Assembly (NCBI RefSeq): GCF_014633365.1
Contig: NC_068350.1
Span: forward strand, 67,001 to 131,000
DNA from: Diospyros lotus
Lineage: Eukaryota > Streptophyta > Magnoliopsida > Ericales > Ebenaceae
DNA: 64,000 nt
Direction: 5' to 3'
Made by a program: the position numbers and the translations under genes. Below, one piece after another: positions 13,105-24,033 of this stretch (positions within the stretch are counted from its first letter, which is position 1; each line of letters opens with the position of its first letter). The notes beneath the pieces are model-generated. The model did no database searches, had not been told where the DNA came from, and worked only from the letters and a program-made list of their open reading frames with translations.

Positions 13105-13203
13105 TTAGCCAAAAAGGGATTTTATGAAAGTTAACCCTTAAATGTGCCAAGTAGCCAAGTTGAGAACTCACACGGAGGCGAGTTCTTTCTAAGAAAGGGG
13201 GAA

Positions 13204-13700
13204 TGATGCAAACCTATGCATAGTTTATATTTTCGTGTGTTTTCTCTAATTGGGTAGAGGTATGTTGGTAATTTTCAGCTTTTGGGGGGCATATTTTGGT
13301 GTAAGTTAATTTTGGGGTGTCTTTTTGTAAGATCAAGTATTTTGTTGGGGTTCCTAGATATTAGTGACTTTTATGGGGAGTTATTTGCAAAATGGGAGTT
13401 GGCTTCCCTTGGAAGCTTGAGGTTTGGTATAAATAAAGGGTCTCCTAGCCACTTTAGGGACTTTTTCAGCATTTTTTAAGATAGAAATCGCTGTAGGGAG
13501 TTCAGCTTCAAACCAACTAGTGTTTTGAAGATTTGGAGGCTTGGGTTTGAGGAGTCGACCCTACAGAGCCTACCAATCCCTCCACCGTTGCCATAGGCGC
13601 GAGAGGCTAGCAAGAAGTTGTTTTTAGTCGTTTGTTCTAGGATTGGAGAGGTGTGATCTCGGTTATTTAAGTGTGTTATTTGTTGTCCCTATTTGCATCA
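13204..13700 (+). mobile_element. Ty3/gypsy LTR with TGATGCAAA/TTTGCATCA ends
   Basis: A 497-bp LTR whose first nine bases and last nine bases are perfect inverses. It is preceded at about 13160-13203 by a typical gypsy 3' tail: a reading frame for GGEFFLRKGGN-type residues running into the purine tract AAGAAAGGGGGA. A TATA-like GGTATAAATAAAGGG lies near 13427-13441. No 5-bp target duplication flanks it. This is therefore a 3' LTR with a short stub of its own element. The rest has been lost, and it abuts the integrase of a different gypsy at 13701. Confidence 0.65.
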
Positions 13701-15542
13701 ATTTGCCAAAAATGCAAGCATGAATAGGTCCCATACCTTGGCTTGCTTTAGCCCCTAGAGATACCATAACAAGCATGGCAACAAATCTCCATGGACTTCG
13801 TGGAAGGGCTTCTTAGGTCTAAAGGGAAGAATACCATACTGGTAGTAGTTGACCCTTTGACTAAATTCAGCTACTTCCTAAGCTTAGCCCATCCTTTCAC
13901 AACCCCTAAGGTGGCTAGGTTATTGTTAGATTCGGTGGTGAAGGTGCATGGACTACCAGTGTCCATAACTTCAGATAGGGACAAGGTACTTACCAGCAAT
14001 TTCTAGAGAGAGTTGTTCAAACAACTAGGGGTTGGTTTGCACATATCCACCACCTTCCACCCTAAAACAGATGGACAGACTGAAAGGGTGAACCAGTGCT
14101 TTGAGACTTGTCCAAGGTGCGTATGCTTTTCCAAACCTAAGAGTTGGAATCAATGGCTACCACTTGCTCAGTGGTGGTACAATTTGAACTACCATAGCTC
14201 CCTAAAAAGGCCCCCCTTCGAGGCACTCTTTGGCTACAAAAGCCCATTGATACCCGTAGTGATGCATTACTCTAATGTAGAGCTGACAGTAGACCAACAC
14301 CTACGGCAAAGGCAAGAAGCCTTACAAGTGATAAAGAAGGAGTTGACACTAGCATAGAATCAGATGAAACGTCTGGTAGATAGGAAAAGATGTGAGAGGA
14401 GCTTTGAAGAAGGGGACATGGTATACCTGAATGTAAGGAGGTTTCAACAGCAACTGTTTGCTGAACATTCCCCTTCTAAACTAGGCCCCAAGTATTTCGG
14501 GCCCTTTCAAGTAGTGGCCAAGGTGGGAAAGGTGGCTTATAGGCTGTAGTTACCAAAAGGTGTAGGAATCCATCTAGTCTTCCACATATCATTGCTTAAA
14601 AAATCCATTGGACCCCATGATCTAATCAATTCAGCCCTGCCTTCCCTGGAGACAGATCTCCCAGAAACAGTGTTCTAAAATGCGCTAGGCGCTAGTCAGG
14701 CGCCACTCCAGGGCCTAGCGCCTAGGCCGAGTCTAAAAAATATGATTGGGGTAATTGTAGAGAATAACTTAAAACACATAATAACATATTACTTGTAGAA
14801 ATTAGCTTAGAGAAGGGTTTATCAAAATTTTTATTTATTTTTAATTTTTTCATTCTTTTCTAAATACCTCCCACCCCTCGGGCGTACTCGAACGCCCCCA
14901 TTTTCAACCCTTCCTCTCTCTCTCAAACTTGCATCCGCGGACACCGTCGCCCACCTCACCAACGCCGCTCATACCACCATCGCCCCCACCAACGCCACTC
15001 GGACCATCGTCGCCCCCACCCGACCGGCTACAGAAACCCGCAGCCACGAGAGAGAAATTGAAGAGATGATTGGTGGCGGCGGCGGCAGTAGTGATGAGAG
15101 TGAGAAATCGGGGCCAAGGGAAAATACCGAACACAAATCCAAACACACAAATCGGAGCCAAGAGAAAAATCAAGGCCAAGGTAAGTTTGTAAGTCTTCAA
15201 AAATCAGGCGACCAGGCTGCTAGGCGTCAATTGGGCCTGATTGATCGTGCCCGATGCCTAGGGTGCCAATTTGCCTGTATTCGCGGCGGCCAGGGGCCGC
15301 CTAATGCCTCGGCGGCGCCTAGGCCGCCTTTTAGAACGCTGCCCAGAAGTGACAGAGCCCCTAGTAGTGTTGGACAGAATCACAATTCTCTACCTCATAG
15401 GTGTTGGTGCAATGGACCAACCGCCATCCTGACCACACTACATGGGATTACCTACTAGATCTATTCAAGCAATTTCCACAAGTCACCAAGTTGTAATTTA
15501 TTGAGGACAAGAAATCTTTTGGGGGGGGGGGGGGGGGGTTAT
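13701..15542 (+). pseudogene. Ty3/gypsy integrase fragment (element E), split by a MITE
   Basis: The + strand carries the 3' half of a gypsy pol: the post-zinc-finger linker, the integrase core (SMDFVEGL, the [17 protein letters not shown] motif) and the C-terminal GPKYFGPF segment. In-frame stops occur at about 14004, 14355 and 14547. The frame is broken by a MITE at 14668-15341; removing it with one target duplication brings the two sides back into one frame. The remainder runs to a purine tract ending in 18 consecutive G (15521-15538), just before the 3' LTR. It is closely related to gypsy A and B. Gag, protease, RT and RNase H are absent, so it is a decayed fragment. Confidence 0.85.
14668..15341. 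mobile_element. hAT-type MITE, 674 bp
   Basis: The termini CAGTGTTCTAAAA and TTTTAGAACGCTG are inverted repeats, followed inward by GC-rich GGCGCTAGGCGC-type repeats on both arms. It is flanked by the 8-bp duplications CCCAGAAA (14660-14667) and CCCAGAAG (15342-15349), one mismatch apart. An 8-bp duplication and CAG ends are diagnostic of the hAT superfamily. There is no transposase; the internal open frames are Gly/Arg-rich low complexity. The insertion lies within the integrase region of gypsy E. Confidence 0.85.
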
Positions 15543-15827
15543 TGTCACATTCGTAGGGGTAGACTGGTCCATACCCGAAATTTTGTTAGGCTATATTGGG
15601 GTGTACCAAAGCCGTTACCGGCTATGCAAAAGCGAGAGTACCTTCTAGAAGGACCCCCTAACTGACTATAAATTTGTAAAGGGGCTACACCCCAGCACAT
15701 GATTGAGAAAATGTTATTCTCTATCTCTCTCATTCTCTCTCTCTTTCTTCTCTCTTCTCTCTCTGATTATCTCAGAATTCCCTCCTGGAATTCTGCTACT
15801 GCCCTTGTCAGTTCCCCAGCGCTGACA
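15543..15827 (+). mobile_element. 3' LTR of gypsy E
   Basis: The LTR starts TGTCACATTCGTAGG immediately after the G18 purine tract and a short TTAT linker, and ends GCGCTGACA. A CT-rich stretch with repeated TCTCTC lies at about 15722-15765, as in the LTRs of gypsy A. No 5' LTR remains in the window. The right boundary is inferred from the TG...CA rule. Confidence 0.6.
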
Positions 15828-16309
15828 GTGTAATGGAAGAAGGTTGTTCATGTTTGTTGGGGATGATGGGGTCAAGTAAACAAATAGTAATGGGAGAAGG
15901 CCAAGGAGTGATGCAACAGATTAAGTGAATGCTGAGAAGACTCAAACTGCAACTTAAATGTAGACAAGAAACCTACTAGGATGCACAAATAGAACTCAAA
16001 AATTTAAATTAAATGATTTATCAATAACAAAAACATAATACTCGAGATGCAACAAATAGGGTAAGGAATTTTTTTTAGCTACAGAATAAAATTAAACGAA
16101 CCAAAAATCATTTTACAAAAAAAAAAAACCAATAAATAAATATCAATCAAGTCTTCTAAGTGAAATTTGGATTGGGTTGGATAAAAGCTTGTGGGTTGTT
16201 GGACTCGGGCCTTAAAAGTTGGATAATTGAATCACGGGTTAGTGTGTGTGTGGGTGTTTTTTTTTTTTTAATTATGTCAAGTAAAAGGGTAATGGGCTCT
16301 CAAATTGGG

Positions 16310-17930
16310 TTAGTGTATGAAATTGGGTTGGGGTTGTAAAGAAAGGCTTGCAGTGCAACAAGAGGGGGTGATGATGGAGCTTGCCACTAAAATTCTGGCA
16401 AGGAGTTGCAGTGGTAGGGGTCTTTCAATTGTGGCAGCAGCGGCAATGTTCCCTGAATTTGTTGACATCGAGGAAGGCTTATGTTGAACCAGAAGCGACA
16501 AATAGAGAACCATGAAGGGTTTCAGTGATGCCAAGCTACTTTGCTGGAGAAGATCAGAAGCTGCAATGGTTCTGACAGGACTGTTGCCTAGGGGACAAAC
16601 TCTCTCACGCAGGTCAGCAAAGGATCTAGATGATGATGGCTTCTGCTGCTAGGGTTTTTTGATGTTGTTGGTTTTGGTTTTCGACATGCTCAGTGAGATT
16701 TCTGCTGAACTTGCGCTCTGAGGAAGTCTTCAATGGGCGATTTGGAAGGCTTTGGATGATGAAGATTGCTATAATGAAGATGGTGGATGATGATGATCAG
16801 CAACTGAAGTTGGATTGTCTGATCACAAAGACTAAGGGTGAGGATTGTGCTGGAGCTCTAAGGAAATGATGGATTGTGGGTTGTGAGGATAGCTAATCTT
16901 TAAAAAATTTCTAGAAAATTTTAGAAACCCCCTGAAAATGATTCAGGACTTCAGCTTTGATACCAATTGATGCAAAATCCAAACCAAAGAAACAACAACA
17001 ATCCCGATTACTCAAAACTAATATCAATATTCAATATTATTCATCAAAGTTTCGTCTACAATACATCACAAAAGGATTATTTATAGATAGTTAATAGATA
17101 AAAATCTATTCTAACTAGGACTCCTTGATCCAATCTAATTAAGATTATAAAGGTAATCCTAATCTAATTAGGATTCTAGGAAATAAAAGAAATCAAAAGA
17201 AACTAAGAAACAGATTTAAAATAAATAAACTAATAAGACAACATTAATTTCTATTTTTGCACCAAAAATATAATTTCTGAAAATATTTGTTTCTACAATC
17301 TTTATCACAATGAAGGATTTGATAATGTGGGCCTTCAACAAAATCATGGCAAAGAATTGTAGTGACAAAGGATTTCCAACAATGGGGAAGGCATTGACTA
17401 GTTGTTTCGATGATGATTGAAGTTTTGTTGGGGTAGATGAGCGAGAAGATGGCTTCAATGAATGACTCTGATGATGCAATCTTTCTTTGTTGTTGACGGA
17501 CGATGTTGAAATTGTTCTGAGGCTTAGTTCCCAACTTCAATAAGGCTTCGACAAAGGTGTAATGTGGTTTGAAAAAGGCAGTTAGGGTTTTTACGATTTT
17601 GGCTATGGTGGTGAGCCATGGCTTCTGGTGATGGAGTTGAAAGATTGAAGAACTTTGATGATGTAGATTGTGTGTGTTGGAACAACAAAGGTTGTGAAAC
17701 TGCAATGAAATGATTGATGATTTTGTAAAAATTTTCTAAAAATTTTTAGAAAATCCCTAAAAACAATTTTAGAACTAATACCAATTGATGTTGAACTTGA
17801 AACAAAGAAACATGAGTAAACTTGATTACTCAAATCACTATCAATAAACAATGTCAATAATTAAAGCTACTACTACTAATTACATACTAAAGATCTATTT
17901 ATAGGCAACTAATAGATATAAGGGGAAATT
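16310..17930 (-). repeat. Two tandem LTR-plus-leader units, TRIM-like
   Basis: Two related blocks follow each other. Each has, on the - strand, an LTR-like segment (about 16971-17210 and 17788-17925, sharing GATTACTCAAA and ATTTATAG-AATAGATA motifs). An initiator-Met primer-binding-like sequence follows directly (inverse of TTTGATACCAATTGA and of AACTAATACCAATTGA), then a similar leader with a CAA(A/G)GA(A/G)TTG(C/T)AGTG motif. No gag or pol is visible. Tandem LTR-internal-LTR-internal order is known for miniature retrotransposons (TRIMs). The outer 3' LTR was not found, so the call is tentative. Confidence 0.4.
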
Positions 17931-20509
17931 GCGCGCAGTATCCTTGAGGTTTAGGCTAATTGCCAAAACTACCCCTAACATTTGAGAAAATGTAGTGAAT
18001 CCCCTCAACATTTAATAAGACATAGCGGTTATCCCCTGTTTTTAGGTAACTGTCCAAAAACCCTAATTTTTGTGTTGATATCAACACAATTGTGGATAAA
18101 CTTTCTAAAATACCCTTGTGAAAAACCCTAGTTGCTCTAAATGTCTCTCAACAAGGAACAAAGTTGGATCATGATCGGCTAAGGAAGAAGGGTGTTTGTT
18201 GATAAACTTTGACCATTTGGTGGATAGGGTTCAGAGATGCAACGATCTAAGTGGAGTAGGAAGCCGTGCTTGGGGCTTCAAGTACTAGAGCATTGAGCTA
18301 TCTAGGTGGGAATCTCCGTTTTAGATGAAAAATGAAAGACAAAAAGATGAGGGAATGTTCAGTTTCAAAAAATACTTCCTAATTTTTCAACCTTAATTTT
18401 CTGTTAAATAATTGAATCTCCAACAAGAAAATAGAAAACGCAATATTTTAATTTTAAACTATGAATCAAAAAATTCATATATAAAGTGTGCCATCAGTAA
18501 TCATATTAAATAATTTAGTGATGCTGCATTATCATTGTCGATCAAAATGGAACTTTTTCCAGTGTAATTAGCGAAATGCATGCAATGCAATGGCAGAGAC
18601 TATAAAATTAGAAACGATTGTAATTAAATTTGGAAAACATGTTAAAATGTTAAAAATAATTGCAGCATTTGTTCAAACAAAATAGATGTTTTAATTTTTT
18701 TTGTATAGCTTGTGTTAAGAGGAGATGATTTGGAAAAGTTCTTGAAAAATTGTATTTTCCAAATCTCCTAATTAATTAAGAAAACTCATTTTAGTGTGTT
18801 TTCCACGATTAGTTCAAATTTGGAAAACCTTGTTTTACAAATCTCGATTTTCTGTTTGCAAATTTTTTGTATCTGAACAAGTTTTCTTATTTTTTTTGTT
18901 TTATAGGGAGTAATTTTTCAGAAAATTGGGGTTGTTTTTCACAACCGAGCAGCCTCTAACTATTTGTTTTGCTATGTTTGCAGGACTAGGTGATTGGAAA
19001 ATTTGAAAGCAACAGCTGTGCTCTCAAAAATAATTGTGTAAGTTCCTTACTCATGTTTTGAATTCATGCTGCTTGATATAAAGCATATCTGTCTTATCAG
19101 ATTCTGATAGGATTGAGGTAGAATAAATAGGGCTGAATTTTGGGTTCTAGAACTAGTACCGTGAGTTCCCTAGTCATAAATAACCGCAATTAGTCTATGG
19201 ACAGATTGTATGACAAACTGTGCTGTGCATTTGTTTTTACCTGATTTTTCCCCACTGACATTTCTTATATTTGTGTGAATTTGGTATATAAGGCAGTGCC
19301 TATACGTGACAGGACACCCCATATGTTTTTTATTCTTTCAGTTCTCATCTCTGTTAGATTCCTTTTTTACATATTTTATGGGAACAAATTGCCTGCCCGT
19401 AGTTGTTTAATTTAAGTAATGACATCAAGAAGAGAATTAGGAAATTGGTGTGGGCAGATATATGGGATACAATTAAATCACCTCATAAAAGGATAAAGGA
19501 AAAAAATTTACAAAAAACACCATATCAGATCCCAGTATAAATTAATTGGAGAAAATTATGAGCAAAAACCTTGAGCTAGGAAACAAAAATCAAAACACCA
19601 ATAGAAAAATAATTACCTAATAAAACTAAAAAAGATTACATACCGGAGATGTGGAAGATTAGGAAACTTTGCAAATGACAATATCTAGAAATTGAAGCTA
19701 AATCAAAAGAATATTCAATCAATATGATTTCCCAATTATACGATGATGAAGAATATTGAGATTCTGATAATGATATTGAATTATGAAGTTCTACAGCACA
19801 AGTTGCATAACCATAAGGTCATTGTCATTGTCATGATAGAGAGTGTTATGATTGTACAAAACAAATAAATACTTGAAAAATAATGAATTAAATCCTTTAA
19901 CATATCCAATTAATGAAACAGAATACCTAGAAGAAAGGAAATATTTAGACAAATAGAAAAAATTAATCATTATTAAACCAGAACCCTAGATCCCAAATCC
20001 CAAGCCCCAAACCCTAAAACTCTAACCTGATACCCCAAACATGTTTGGAGTTTGAAATTGGGACCTAGGGCATAATTTGGTGTTCAACGAGTTTGGGTTT
20101 GTTTTTGTCCAAAGTTATTTTATAAATTTTGATTTAAGTTGGGGTAAAAAGGGTATTACAAAATATGATGCTGGAATGGGATGAGAATTTTATCAGCATT
20201 GGAAGGAATGCCCGGCATTCTCTCATATGAGGGAATGAAATGGGATTTCTATCAGTTTTGAATAATACAAGTTTTGGACCTGTGGTTTGGTGGAATCTTA
20301 TGTATGTTATTGAGTTAGAAGTAATCCAGGCTCATAGAAATTATTGAACTTTTTAAACCCATTTGAGTTCTTGCTATTTTATGTTTGATTCTGATGATTT
20401 TCTCTGATTGTCATTCCTGTTTACAGGATTTGATTTTTGATCCCAGGAAAAATTATGCTTAATGGTTTACTAACTTTACTTTTGTCATATCCATGGGATA
20501 AGTACTCCG
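17931..20509. other. Intergenic or 5' region of gene 1, no coding sequence seen
   Basis: AT-rich sequence. At 17930-18130 a segment contains the palindrome GTGTTGATATCAACAC, suggesting a short non-autonomous transposon without clear ends. A 54-bp candidate exon is given separately at 18984-19037. Teloboxes (AAACCCTAA-like) occur near 20010. Confidence 0.4.
18984..19037 (+). other. Candidate non-coding 5' exon of gene 1
   Basis: A T-rich stretch ending TTTGCAG precedes the block and a strong donor, GTAAGT, follows at 19038. The block has no long frame. Gene 1's first ATG sits directly after a TTTAG acceptor at 22499-22500, so an upstream untranslated exon is expected, and this is the best candidate I can see. 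Transcript support is lacking. Confidence 0.25.
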
Positions 20510-22310
20510 TTGTTCCTGGTTACTTTGTCCTACTCTATATTGCATATGGGCCGGATAAGGGCTTTCTAAGATGTTAACTTCCAATGGATTTTGCCAATGG
20601 TTTGTACCTGTTAAGAATTGGTTCTAGGCTTGAATGTGTAAGATCAAAAGTTCAGAATTATAGTTATTTTTTGTTTTTTTTCTTTTTTTTGGGTGGGGTA
20701 GTGGTGAATGGATTCAAATATTGCTATGAAAGAGTTTAATATAGATTGCTTTACATGCATGAATGGTTCTGGTTTCTTATTTAGATAATTAGTATTTATG
20801 CACATATGAACCGGTTAGGGGCTTTGGGGGCCGTTAACTTTCAATGGATTTTGCTTATATTTGCTATGTGTTAATAATTGGTCCTGGGTTTGAACATGAA
20901 ATATTAAGATTTAAGAATTATGATTACTTTTTTGGATATTATTTTCTTGGGAGGGGTGGTGGTGAGTAGGTTCAAATAGGGTGAGCAAAAATTTTGATGT
21001 TTTAGTGGAACTAATTTTCCAAACCAAATTAATGAATTTCGGTTAATTTGGTTCATTTTTTTTTTATTTTTATAATTCAGTTCGGTTTGGTTCGGTTTTA
21101 TTTTGGAAAATTATTGGTTTTCTGTTTTTGAATAAAATTTCAGTTAAAAACCAAAATAGCCAAAATTATTTTACTTACTAAAATATCCATAAAAGTTTAC
21201 TTATTCACATAAACCCTAGCTGCCTTTCTGACACAAAGCGTGAGTTTCATGAAGATAGGAGATTAGATTTATAGTAGCAATTGAAAGAAGTCGATGAAGG
21301 ATTGTGCAGTCCCTGGCTCTGTCTCTTTGTCAAACCCTCTCAACACCTTGACCAACACTTTGATTGGTTCTTCTTGCGACACTCAGGTCATTTTTTTCAT
21401 CTATTTATGTGTAAACAGATAATTGCAGTTGAAAATTATCCAAGAAATGTTATTATGGATGGCCCTTTGTATGTTTCTAGTACTTTATCTAGTTTTGGCC
21501 CTGTTTTTGTTACTTGAGATATAATGTGATTGGAGCAATTGTTATCCTTGATTTCTTGGTACAGAAAAAATTGTACTTCCAGAACAAAAATTTCAAATTC
21601 CTTAACTTCCTTTTCTTTTTTCTTTTTTTATTTTCCTTTTGTGTTTCTTTTCCATATACAAAATCAAGTTCAAAATGTACAGGAACTGTTGATCCAAAAG
21701 CTACAGTTTCTTTTATCTGCATCTGAAATTTTCTTCAGTAGCAGCGGTTAAAATATATGTATGTGGTTGAGTGGAGCAAAATATTGAATATCATCAGCTA
21801 CTTGTTATCATGGTTTTGTATTGGGAGAAAAATATTAAACATAATCAGCTACTTGTTATCAGGGTGTAATTTCTCTGGTAGTTGTTATTTACATATTCCA
21901 TTTCACCCTACTTCACTTCCAATATTGGGACTATCTGAAGGTGACAAGCAATGCATTTGTGACCATACAAGCATCATGGCTCAGATTTGTAAATTTCCAG
22001 TGAGATTTCTCATTTAGCTTCTGGAATCTGTTTGTTATTTTCAGATCTATAAGTTCCTAAAAATTGTCTCGAACTAATTCTATTATATTGACTAAAATTT
22101 GGTTATTTTGTTATATTTTGGTCATTTTGGCTAATACAGTTAATTTGGTTCAGTTACCAAATCACCCAATAACTGACCCAAAAAATGAATGCTCACCCCA
22201 AGGTCAATATTGCTATGAAATAGTTGAATATAGATTGCTTTGCACATGTATGCATGATTCTGGTTTCTTGTATAGATAATTCTCATTTATGCACATTTGT
22301 GTGGTAAAGG
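20510..22310 (+). repeat. Tandem duplication (about 300 bp) with a transposon in the second copy
   Basis: The first copy is about 20515-20815 and the second begins about 20812. Both contain CAATGGATTTTGC, a GGTTTGAA/GGCTTGAA stretch, a T-rich run then GGTGGT-GTGA, and ATTGCTATGAAA followed by ATAGATTGCTTT and TTCTGGTTTCTT. In the second copy the sequence jumps from TTCAAATA (20971-20978) to the ATTGCTATGAAA block after 22201, because an inserted element separates them. Confidence 0.6.
20979..22200. mobile_element. Non-autonomous hAT-like element, about 1.2 kb
   Basis: The ends GGGTGAGCAAAAATTTTG and the inverse of AAAATGAATGCTCACCCC form an imperfect inverted repeat like that of the element at 8747-10568. 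The sub-terminal GTTCGGTTTGGTTCGG motifs are also shared. The insertion splits one copy of a local tandem duplication, so the empty site can be read from the other copy. The flanks TTCAAATA and GTCAATAT look like a decayed 8-bp duplication of ATTCAAATAT. Internal frames (for example 21281-21517) have no recognisable domain. Confidence 0.6.
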
Positions 22311-22500
22311 AGGACAAAGACATAGAGAACCAACATGATTAAGGCTTCTACTCTTTCATTTTTCTGCCAACTCCACTCAGTGTGATTACAGCTTGGGATT
22401 GTTGTTGTACTCTTCCATTCCATGTTGCTAATTTGGATATTGCGTTTATGTTTGGTATGTGGGAAATTAACTTGTTTTTGTGTTCCCTTGTTACATTTAG

Positions 22501-22669
22501 ATGGATTTGGAAACAGAAAACAGGATAGCTGCTATTCTCATGAAAGAGGCAGTGGAATTACGGCAACAAGCTGAGAAAGAGGGCGTGCATGCTTATCTTA
22601 GGAAGCCTCAGGTTAGGGGTAGACCAAATTCACGTTTCCTCACAGCAACTGTCCTTGGTGTACAACAGG
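22501..22669 (+). CDS. Gene 1 coding exon 1
   Basis: 56 codons plus one base from the ATG at 22501. The donor is at 22670 (GTTAGT). This exon holds the conserved-looking N-terminal block. Reading through the donor meets a TAG almost at once, supporting the intron. Confidence 0.75.
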
Positions 22670-24033
22670 GTTAGTTCTATAATTTCTGCATACATGCTTG
22701 GTTTCTTTGTTCCTAATGTAATGCTTACTGATCCTTGAAAAATGGATTAATGTAATGCATATCAAAGCTAATGAAAATCATAATGGATAATAATTACACT
22801 TCTAAGAGTTGGTCCTTCCACTCCTTACATATATTGTTGTTTGTTTCCACTCTGCCAAAAACTTGCTGGGTGGTCACTCTGGGTTCCCATGTAATTCTTA
22901 CCCTGCTTTAAACTTCAGTGTGTTGAATCATACCTGCAACCCAAGTCTCTCTCCGCACGTGTGGGCAAACACCCTTGAAAAAAGCCCTGTAGTGGAAAAG
23001 AAAAATGTTGCCAGGACGTTGAGAAGAGGCCAACTGGTCACGAGGATATCTGCTTGCATTTAATGCTAGATGCCTTTCTGAACTGACCAAACAGAGAATG
23101 ATGGAACCTTCTGCTTGAGTAGGGTTTTAAAGTAAGCATTGAAGTATGGATTAATTTCTTAATAAAGGAAGGATTCTTTTCATATGTAAATCAGGGGACC
23201 CTTTTTCTGTTTAGAAAGCATAGCAGACAGAGCAATATCATTTCTACTTCTAATTGTGCTCATGACAATATAGTCTTGTGTGTCATGTCTACTTGACCTA
23301 GAAATTTTGTTCATTTCAGCAAATAGAGTTGTGGAGGTCAATGAGATGTGGCGCGTGCGACAGAAGGAACTGCAACTGGATAATAGGCTTAAAGGGAGAT
23401 CTGAAGATGACAGCAGCACTGGTGGCACGTACAGAGACATGAATGATTCACAAAGGGCTACAAGTATTAAAACAAGTGCTGGTGCTTCACATTCATCAAG
23501 TAAAAGAGCTATGCAAGATTGCCATTCTAGGGATGATGGTTTGAAGGATGAAGACATTGAGGAATTTCTACAGTCAAGGTCCACCCCCCTGCACGTCGAA
23601 CACACCCACCAAAGAGGGTTATGTGCATGTGAATACTTTGTTTACTTGCCCCACATGCATTCTGGGAACTTACTAAATCTTCATTTCCAGGGTCAAGCGC
23701 GGTAGGGGCTCTGTTGGTTCACGGATGGATGAAACTGGTCCATATATTCCCCCTTCTCCAGATTCCCGGGCAAAGCATTTAGCTAACCATGATGGGGGCA
23801 GCAGTGGAGTCTCCGAACATCACATCAGACTTGGTCCAAAGAAGCCTTCTTATCTAAAGTCTCATGCGTCTCCTGAAAAGGAGTCTGTTGAGGGTGAGTG
23901 GAAGGAAGAAAAGAAAGTTGGCTCAAGCAAGAAACACTTGAGAAAACACAGGTCAAAAGATAAGTCCAGAGATAAGAAGATGAAGAAGAAAAAGAGGGAG
24001 GAAAAAAGATATAGGCATCGCAAGGATTTGTAA
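22501..24033 (+). CDS. Host gene 1: Lys/Arg-rich nuclear protein, POLR1D isoform-2-like (tentative)
   Basis: Three coding exons (22501-22669, 23320-23578, 23691-24033) join into 771 nt, giving 256 aa. All introns are GT-AG: the first is phase 1, restoring Ala at VQQ-A-NRVVEV; the second is phase 2, restoring Arg at LQS-R-VKRG. The ATG follows directly after a TTTAG acceptor, implying an untranslated upstream exon. Residues 1-57 form a helical block (EAVELRQQAEKEG) followed by RPNSRFLTATV. This resembles, from memory of the family, the N-terminal block of proteins annotated as POLR1D isoform 2. The middle is Ser/Asp-rich and disordered with EDIEEFLQSR. The last 50 residues are strongly basic (KKMKKKKREEKRYRHRKDL), a likely nuclear or nucleolar targeting tail. 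The function is not established. Confidence 0.75.
23320..23578 (+). CDS. Gene 1 coding exon 2
   Basis: The acceptor TTCATTTCAG ends at 23319. The exon encodes the NRVVEVNEMWRVRQKEL helix and the disordered Ser-rich middle, then ends in phase 2 at CAGTCAAG before GTCCAC. Reading through this donor runs on to a TAG within the third exon. Confidence 0.75.
23691..24033 (+). CDS. Gene 1 coding exon 3 (basic C-terminus)
   Basis: The acceptor TTCATTTCCAG ends at 23690; the exon runs to the TAA at 24031-24033. It encodes KRGRGSVGSRMDETGPYIPP, a Ser/Pro-rich linker, and a C-terminus dominated by Lys and Arg. Confidence 0.8.
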
